NCBI GenBank assembly: GCA_963921425.1
Contig: OY992833.1
Location: 7,227,228-7,291,227 of the forward strand
Length of the DNA stretch: 64,000 bases
Source of the DNA: Dryas octopetala
Lineage: Eukaryota > Streptophyta > Magnoliopsida > Rosales > Rosaceae
Direction of reading: 5' to 3'
Shown: positions 58,199 to 64,000 of the stretch, piece by piece
How positions within the stretch are numbered: the stretch's first letter is position 1
How the letters are laid out: the number at the start of each line of letters is the position of its first letter
Position numbers and translations under genes: made by a program
The notes under the pieces: generated by a model
Seen by the model: the letters and a program-made list of their open reading frames with translations, nothing else
Databases searched by the model: none
Told to the model about the DNA's origin: nothing

Positions 58199-59840
58199 TA
58201 ATAATGCAGAAACAAACCATTTCCATTATAAAGAAAGCCAAACGCCATATATAGGAATTCATATGCAAATCTACATATCATAGATAATACATATATAAAA
58301 AAAAAAAAAAAAGTTAAAGCACACAAATGATAAACCATTCACATGCAAAGGGAGTAGCTAAATTAGAATGCTAAATTAAGCAACTAAGTATGACCAAGCA
58401 ATAAGGAAATTAGAATGCTAAATTAAGTCCACATGTATCCTCTAATAAAACTAAGTATGACCAACTTATCAAGAAGCTACACGAATTAAGAAGAGATTCA
58501 GTAGCAGAAAAATTAAAGAGCAAAAGGCATACTGAATCAAACATTCAACAAGACATTGTAGGCCTGCTGAAAGGCTTTGAATTAACATTCATGTTCAAAA
58601 ATATGCAAGAAAGAGAACATATCAGAAACAGAGATAGACTCTCATTTCCAAAAGTGCCAACTAGTAATTAAGTATACTGTATACCCAATAGCTAGAAAAA
58701 CTTACAATATAATTCTTCTTGTTCTTGTGCAGAGTTCTAGCTAATAACCCAAACTAGCTTATGCCTTGTCCATCATATAACCTTGTAAATAAAGGCAAAA
58801 ATACATGAATTGACATAGAAATAGACATACATGAAACTAAGAACACTCAAGATTACTATCCTACATTTATCTTAAATATTCTACACAGCTTGGTTTTACC
58901 TTCCTTTTTTCATAATTTTATAATGCAGCTTCATTTGCACAACATTGACTTAAAAAGACTAGGGGCCGCATGGCATTGTTTTCCAATAGAATACAACAGT
59001 GCCAATAGAACTACTGAACACATAGAAGCCTAGAAGACTTTTGTTAGACACTCCATCAAGAAACTAGTCTGAGAATAAACACTTTGGACTTATGCCAAAC
59101 CTATATACATGTCAGGCCATGAGAAACCAAAACCTCACACACATTATATCCCATTAGAGAGAACAAAATAAACCAAATACAGGGTATATAATTGTACCTT
59201 AGCAATGCCTCAAGAACATCAACCCTCAAGATTATTTGATTTTCCTTGTTGTAAACACTATTAATCTTAAGCAAACAGGGAAAGACAGCTTGGGATAAAA
59301 TCCATTTTCAATGGATCACAAAATAAATAATTAAATCACTAAATAACTTACACGTAACCGGAATTGATAATCTTGAGGATATACTATCAGAGTAACGGAA
59401 TTCTTAAAATTGAACTTCACAACTGGAAATGCATTATCAACATTGCAAGAAAAAACCACAAGAAAAGTAAGGTATTTTTCTACGAGTCTCACTGCTCTTC
59501 ATATAAGTAAAGCAAAACTTCTATTGTTTAGACCTTAAATTAGCGATTTGGAAGAAAAAGTAAGTAACCAATGCATATAACAAAAACTAACAATATAATC
59601 AATAAAATAGAATGAAAAAGTATTAGCTAATGATTTACTTTTTGGAATACTCAAAACATGTAAACTACTCCTCGACAGTAAGCGATTTCAGGTTAGGCTG
59701 CCAGGCTAATATATCTTATTTATCAAATATACCAGTGTAAGTTTTTTTGAGAAAAAAAAAAAAAAAAACAAGAAATACCAATGTAAGAATTTAGACGACA
59801 AAATCCAAATGAATGTGAACTAACAGAGCATTATCTACCT

Positions 59841-60120
59841 TTTTCGTAAATGAATCATAATTGTCCAGGTTAAGATATGCCAAGATTGTGCCATTGTCAA
59901 TTACTGCCCCTTTTCCATCTCCAAAGCCAATAATACCCGTGGGAAGTTCTATAACTTCATCACCCTCCTCAAATTCTCATCTCCATGAATAATACAGACA
60001 CCACCCACAAAATCAGTGGAACCAAAATCCACAGGAAACTGCTCTAAGCCACATACCCATCCCAAAAACCCAGCCACAGACCCATCCCAAAACCAAGCCA
60101 CAACCCCGTTTTCATACCCA
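59841..60120 (-). pseudogene. Protein-like exon in CACTA-2, unidentified, one frameshift
   Basis: The minus strand reads FGYENGVVAWFWDGSVAGFL, then EQFPVDFGSTDFVGGVCIIH. After a one-base frame change near 59970 it continues with GDEVIELPTGIIGFGDGKGA and ILAYLNLDNYDSFTKK, ending at a donor-like AAAAAG/GTAGAT. Composition and continuity on both sides of the shift suggest a genuine former coding exon. I do not recognise the family. It lies upstream, in the transcript sense, of the UEV exon. Confidence 0.5.
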
Positions 60121-60335
60121 AAATTGATGTGGGAAATTCATGGAACTGATAAATATTAAAACCTTCAAATTGAAGAAAAACCGAAGGAAGTAATTTCCCT
60201 AACCTCAATCGTGCCCCATGATCTCGGAAATTTAAGGAATATATACCCTAACTTTAAGAAATCCCTTTAAATTGAAGAAATTTAGAAACCTAAACTAACA
60301 GAATTAGAAGACAGAGAATGGAAACCCACATACTT

Positions 60336-60660
60336 TTCGAACCTCCAATCGACGCCGCAACCCAAAGTCGGAGAAGGGGTGATGCTTCACGAGCGACCAA
60401 GGCAATGGCCGCCACTGGCGACTGGGTAGATCGAGCGAGCAGATTAGGGAGGCGTACGCGGGGGCGTGTCTGAGCTTTGAGAGACTCAGAGTGAGATCGA
60501 GTCTGAAACGATGGATCGCTGGAAATGGGTTTGACACATTTAGGGTTCGAATCGGGTCCTTGGCTGGGTGTTGGAGGAGATGGAGACCAGAGGGAGAAGG
60601 GGCAGGAGGAGGAGGCGACGGCGAGAGAGAGAGAGAGAGAGAGAAGTGAGCTGAGAGATA
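60336..60660 (-). promoter_or_regulatory. CT-rich leader and first-exon-like segment of CACTA-2
   Basis: On the minus strand a (CT)n tract (60626-60643) precedes a GC-rich segment with the frame MSNPFPAIHRFRLDLTLSLS... that ends at GTTCGAAAA/GTATGTGG, a good splice donor. The placement (about 340 bp inside the terminus, CT tract, short exon, donor) parallels CACTA-1. This suggests a shared element promoter. Confidence 0.45.
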
Positions 60661-61003
60661 GACCTAGGTTTTTAATTTTTAGTATATCTGTATATGTCTA
60701 AGTGTTGGGACTTGGGAGTAGGACAAAAAAATTTAAGTCAGAAAAAATACATTACATATCAGTGTTAGGATAAAAAATTATAAGTGTTGTTTTAAGATAT
60801 CAGTTAACAATTTATACTGATGTCTTTATAAGTTCTTAGAAAAATGAAAATATTATATATCAGTTGAAAAAAACCATGTGATATCTAATAGAGTTTAGAA
60901 ATCAGCTAAAAAATTATCTGATATTATAAGTTTTATAATATCAGTCACATTCAAATCTGATATAAAATAGGTGATATCTATTGACAATATTCTTGTAGTG
61001 ACA

Positions 61004-62599
61004 ACACATCCATATGATATGCAAGCATATGCAGCCAAGCCCAAAAAACCACGTACCAACCAAAAGCACCACACATAGAGAAACACAAGAAAGAGGAACC
61101 CAAATGAGAAACATAAGCATAACCACAAAATTCTCGGACATATAGAGGAGATTTTTTGAAAAAAATCAAGAGAAACTCACCTTGAGAGCCCTAGATATGA
61201 AAATCACAGAGGAAGACTTAAAAACTTGAAAGAACTTGGGGGAAAGCTTCTAGAGGTGCCGAAAATAGGGAGGAATGATGAGATTTGGCCCAATTTCAAG
61301 ATGTTCTTGAAGATTTAGAGAGAAAGAAGGGAGGTTTGTGGAAAAGAGGAATAGAAAAAAAAAATAACAGAGGAAAAAGAGTGTTGGGGAGGGGGAGGGG
61401 CGACTGCGACAGAAGAAAAAGAACCAAAAAATTTTGTTTTTTGTTTTTTTTTTTTTTGTAGTATAGGAAAAGTAACCTACACTATCCGACCGGTCATAGA
61501 TATGGCCAACCGGTCGCTCGATCACAGAGGCTAACACACGAAACGAAGAATTTTTGATGGTCGGTCGGTCACAAGCAAAGGCGAACAAATTAACAATTCA
61601 GAAGCAGTTGTCCGACCGGTCACAACCAGGAACCACTAGGCACTTTTTCTGACTCGAAAAATAAGACCTCATAACAAAAGAGTAAGGACAATTCACCACA
61701 TACTCGCTCTCAACTCATGCCTTATGCCACATAAAGAAACTCTATGCTAAGTGACTTCAAACAAACGCAATGCATGAGAGATATTAATGGCAATTGTCCG
61801 TGCACATAGATCAATTCAAACATGATAAGGTTTTGAAATCACAAGCTAAAAAAATCGAAAAACCATCCTTTTGCTCTCGTCGCTACTTGATTGAACGCTC
61901 ACATGACATGAGCACTCAAAATCGATGATTCAAATCATGAACTTATTGAGAATAGACGATCTAAAAACATGTTGCAGGCTAAGAGATGATAACCAATGAA
62001 AGAATGAAATGTACTTTAAACTATAAAATGGGGCTTCTGCACAACACTTCTCACTCTTTTCTTTTCTTTTCTTTTCTTTTTGATCAGACAAGTCCTTTTT
62101 TTTTTTTTTTATCTTACTAAAACTTGGTAGCTATTTTCAAAGAAAGTTGGTAGATCAATCCGGATACCCCTGATGAGAGCTTTCACACTAGTCAAGAAGA
62201 TTTATTCCCTCTTCAACTTTTCACCAAACACAAAATGGTAAGAATAACATCACCCAAAGATTACACAATGTGTTTAGAGGGACTATGCTCTCACAAAACA
62301 CATGAAAAGGATCATAAGAAGAAAGTATCCATGCAATGTGAAGGCACAATAAAGTTTTGTCTTAAGAGGAAAGATGGGTTCCTTCTAATGACTTTAACAA
62401 GTAATTCATTTCATTATCAACGAAAGAATTGAACGTAATGCACTAACAAAGACATAATGTATGATATGCATGATATGTTTTTTTTTTTTAAATAAAATAA
62501 AAACAAAAGAAAGAACAATGCATGATATGCATCAATGCAACTATGTTACATGATTCACACAATGCAAAACAAAGGCAAGGGAATCAGAGGAGCATCAGT
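61004..62599 (-). other. Non-coding interior of the Sirevirus-like element
   Basis: Contains four CGACCGGTC- or GTCGGTCGGTC-type words (61480-61620), also present in its LTR near 49635 and 49710. Long T and A runs follow. No coding frame is supported; the 112-aa frame at 61250-61588 is low-complexity. Confidence 0.4.
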
Positions 62600-63567
62600 C
62601 AATCGTACAAACTCCAATCGACTTCTTAAGAGACTTAAATCTAAGATTGTCAAGAGGTTTTGTAAACAAGTCTGCAAGTTGATGCTCAGAAGCGACAAAC
62701 TCAATGGTTAAGACATTTTGCTCTACAAGATCATAAATGTAATGGTGACGAATGTCAATGTGTTCAGTGCGTGAGTGCTAAACAGGATTTTTAGCAATAT
62801 TAATAGCACTTGTGTTATCACAATACACAGGCATAAAACCATGTTTGACACCATAATCAAAAAGCATTTGTTTCATCCAAACCAACTGAGTACAACAACT
62901 ACCAGCATAATATATTCAGCCTCGGTAATAGACAAGGAAACACAATTTTGTTTCTTGCTATGCCAAGACACCAGATTATTACCTACATAAAAGTAACCAC
63001 CTGAGGGGCTCTTACGATCATCAACATTACCTACCCAATCTGCATCAGAATACCTTGCAACCTCAACATTAGTGTTATACGAATACCATATACCATAATC
63101 TAGAGTCTTATTCACATAACGGATTATCTGTTTCACAGAATCTTTATGTGACTCTATAATCTGACTGAAATCTTGCACGAACTCCAACACTATAAGAATT
63201 ATATGGCCTAGTTGCAATGCATAAGTAAAGCAAACTCCTTATCATGCTTTGATACTGTCTGATCAACTTTCTTACCCATAAGGTCTCTATTGATCTTGGC
63301 AGTAGTGGCCATAGGATTGATGACATCTCTGGTAGTCTCAAAATCAAACTTTTTTCCTAAGCTCCTTTGCATATTTGGATTGGGAAATAAAAATTCCCCC
63401 TTCCATCTGTCTAATCTGAAGACCTAAAAAATGATTCAGCTTACCAACCATGCTCATCTCGAATTCACTACTCATGACAGTTGTAAACTCCTTAACATGC
63501 TTATCACATGTAGACCTAAAGACAATGTCATCAACATAGATTTGAGCAATGACTAGATCATGCCCAA
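62600..63567 (-). pseudogene. Reverse transcriptase C-terminal half and RNase H of the Sirevirus-like element
   Basis: The minus strand has the catalytic YVDD (63527-63538), FEMSMVGKLNHFLGLQI, ISQSKYAKELRKKF and PMATTAKINRDLMGKKVD. After a frameshift near 63215 come RYSDADWVGNVDDRKSPSGG, YVGNNLVSWHSKKQNCVSLS and TEAEYI, then the C-terminal LADLFTKPL-like region broken by frame shifts to about 62600. Earlier pol is cut off by the LTR inserted at 63568. Confidence 0.9.
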
Positions 63568-64000
63568 TGTAACGACCTGACCCAAATTTTCACTAGAAAT
63601 TTAAATTTTTATTTAATTATGTTTTTAAGAGATTTAAAATAATAATAATAATAAATAAATAAATAAATAATGATGTTGAATTGTATTTGGAAAATAAAAA
63701 GGGGTTTTGATTTAAATTTTTTAACTTTTGTTTTAATTTGGGATTGACCCAAAAGTTGACTTTTAAAACTAATGGACTTTCGATTTTGACTTTGGGTCCG
63801 TTGGAAAGGTTTCGATCCCACGATTTCATAGACACGTAGCACGCTTCGATCCGAGTTACGGTTTGGAAGATATGGGCGTTTGAAGCGAGGGGCAATTTAG
63901 TAAAATGGACAAATTGGGTTTAAAAATCAGATTTTTTTTAGAACTTTCTCTCTCTCTCTCTAGAACCTTCTCTCTCCCTTTCTATTTCTCACCCCCGCAC
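63568..64000 (+). mobile_element. Family-A LTR copy 5, truncated by the window edge
   Basis: Starts TGTAACGACCTGACCCAAAT and follows copy 1 (22957 onward) through the conserved block (63820-63873), the AT-rich core and the CT-rich leader. Presumed left duplication CCCAA (63563-63567). Whether it is solo or the 5' LTR of a full element cannot be seen. Confidence 0.85.

Larger units (their letters stand above)
55183..61000 (-). mobile_element. CACTA transposon carrying gene fragments (CACTA-2)
   Basis: Left end CACTACAACAAAAATGTCGA and right end, inverted, CACTACAAGAATATTGTCAA, each continuing into TAGATATCA. Flanked by an exact 3-bp duplication ACA (55180-55182 and 61001-61003). Subterminal regions (55200-55740 and 60720-60990) carry many TGATATCA-type words, as in CACTA-1, so the two share a lineage although their outermost bases differ. 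There is no transposase. On the minus strand the interior has a CT-rich leader and exon-like blocks, including one clear exon of a UEV1/MMS2 gene. It is inserted in the Sirevirus-like element. Confidence 0.93.
48833..64000 (-). mobile_element. Sirevirus-like Ty1-copia element, partial, heavily interrupted
   Basis: Minus-strand parts from right to left: reverse transcriptase and RNase H (62600-63567), a non-coding stretch, a decayed extra ORF (53660-54782), the purine tract TGCCAAAGGGGGAGAT (50035-50050), and a 3' LTR (about 48833-50034). A large copia with an additional ORF after pol, and this purine tract type, fit the Sirevirus lineage. Insertions: solo LTR at 50175-53386, CACTA-2 at 55183-61000, LTR from 63568. 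The 5' LTR, gag and integrase lie outside the window. Confidence 0.72.

Noticed and set aside
1..64000. tRNA, rRNA or organelle-derived DNA
   Set aside because: Scanning for tRNA arms, rRNA landmarks and plastid genes revealed nothing beyond retrotransposon primer sites.

Overview
This is nuclear DNA of a flowering plant, most likely a eudicot. The evidence is a canonical plant CYP81-type cytochrome P450 with one intron, and a dense nest of plant-type transposons: CACTA, Mutator, hAT, Ty3-gypsy chromovirus, Ty1-copia, a Sirevirus-like copia and long-LTR elements. I cannot name the species. The P450 (exons 7170-8078 and 9212-9820) is the only apparently intact host gene. Almost everything else is transposon or transposon debris, much of it dated relative to its neighbours by nesting and by exact target-site duplications (TSDs).

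Layout: (1) 212-6049 is a complete non-autonomous CACTA element with TSD ACT. (2) 6050-9820 holds the P450 promoter and gene. (3) 9821-13467 is repeat-rich intergenic DNA with a truncated CACTA end (to 10736) and a near-perfect foldback at 10850-10935. (4) 13468-20178 is a Mutator-like element with a 9-bp TSD, into which a chromodomain Ty3-gypsy element (14746-19809) has inserted. (5) 20188-41371 is a nest of long LTRs: a decayed gag pseudogene split by solo LTRs at 22957-25792 and 26754-30217, then a truncated LTR split by a complete copia element (30829-35466), then a different LTR split by a solo LTR at 37077-40129. (6) 41372-48832 holds a small hAT element (42335-42923), a deleted copia pseudo-element split by a solo LTR (44196-47050), and another LTR (47863-48368). 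(7) 48833 to the window edge is a Sirevirus-like copia on the minus strand. It is interrupted by a solo LTR (50175-53386), by a second complete CACTA element (55183-61000) that carries an exon of the ubiquitin-conjugating E2-variant gene UEV1/MMS2, and by a further LTR starting at 63568.

Only the P450 is likely to act as a host gene. The main interest lies in gene-fragment capture by the second CACTA element, in a group of long LTRs represented here only as solo or truncated copies, and in features shared by those LTRs: a conserved promoter-proximal block, a short palindrome with paired changes, and a tandem-repeat site whose unit differs between copies. All identities come from reading the sequence and from family knowledge. 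No database search was possible.
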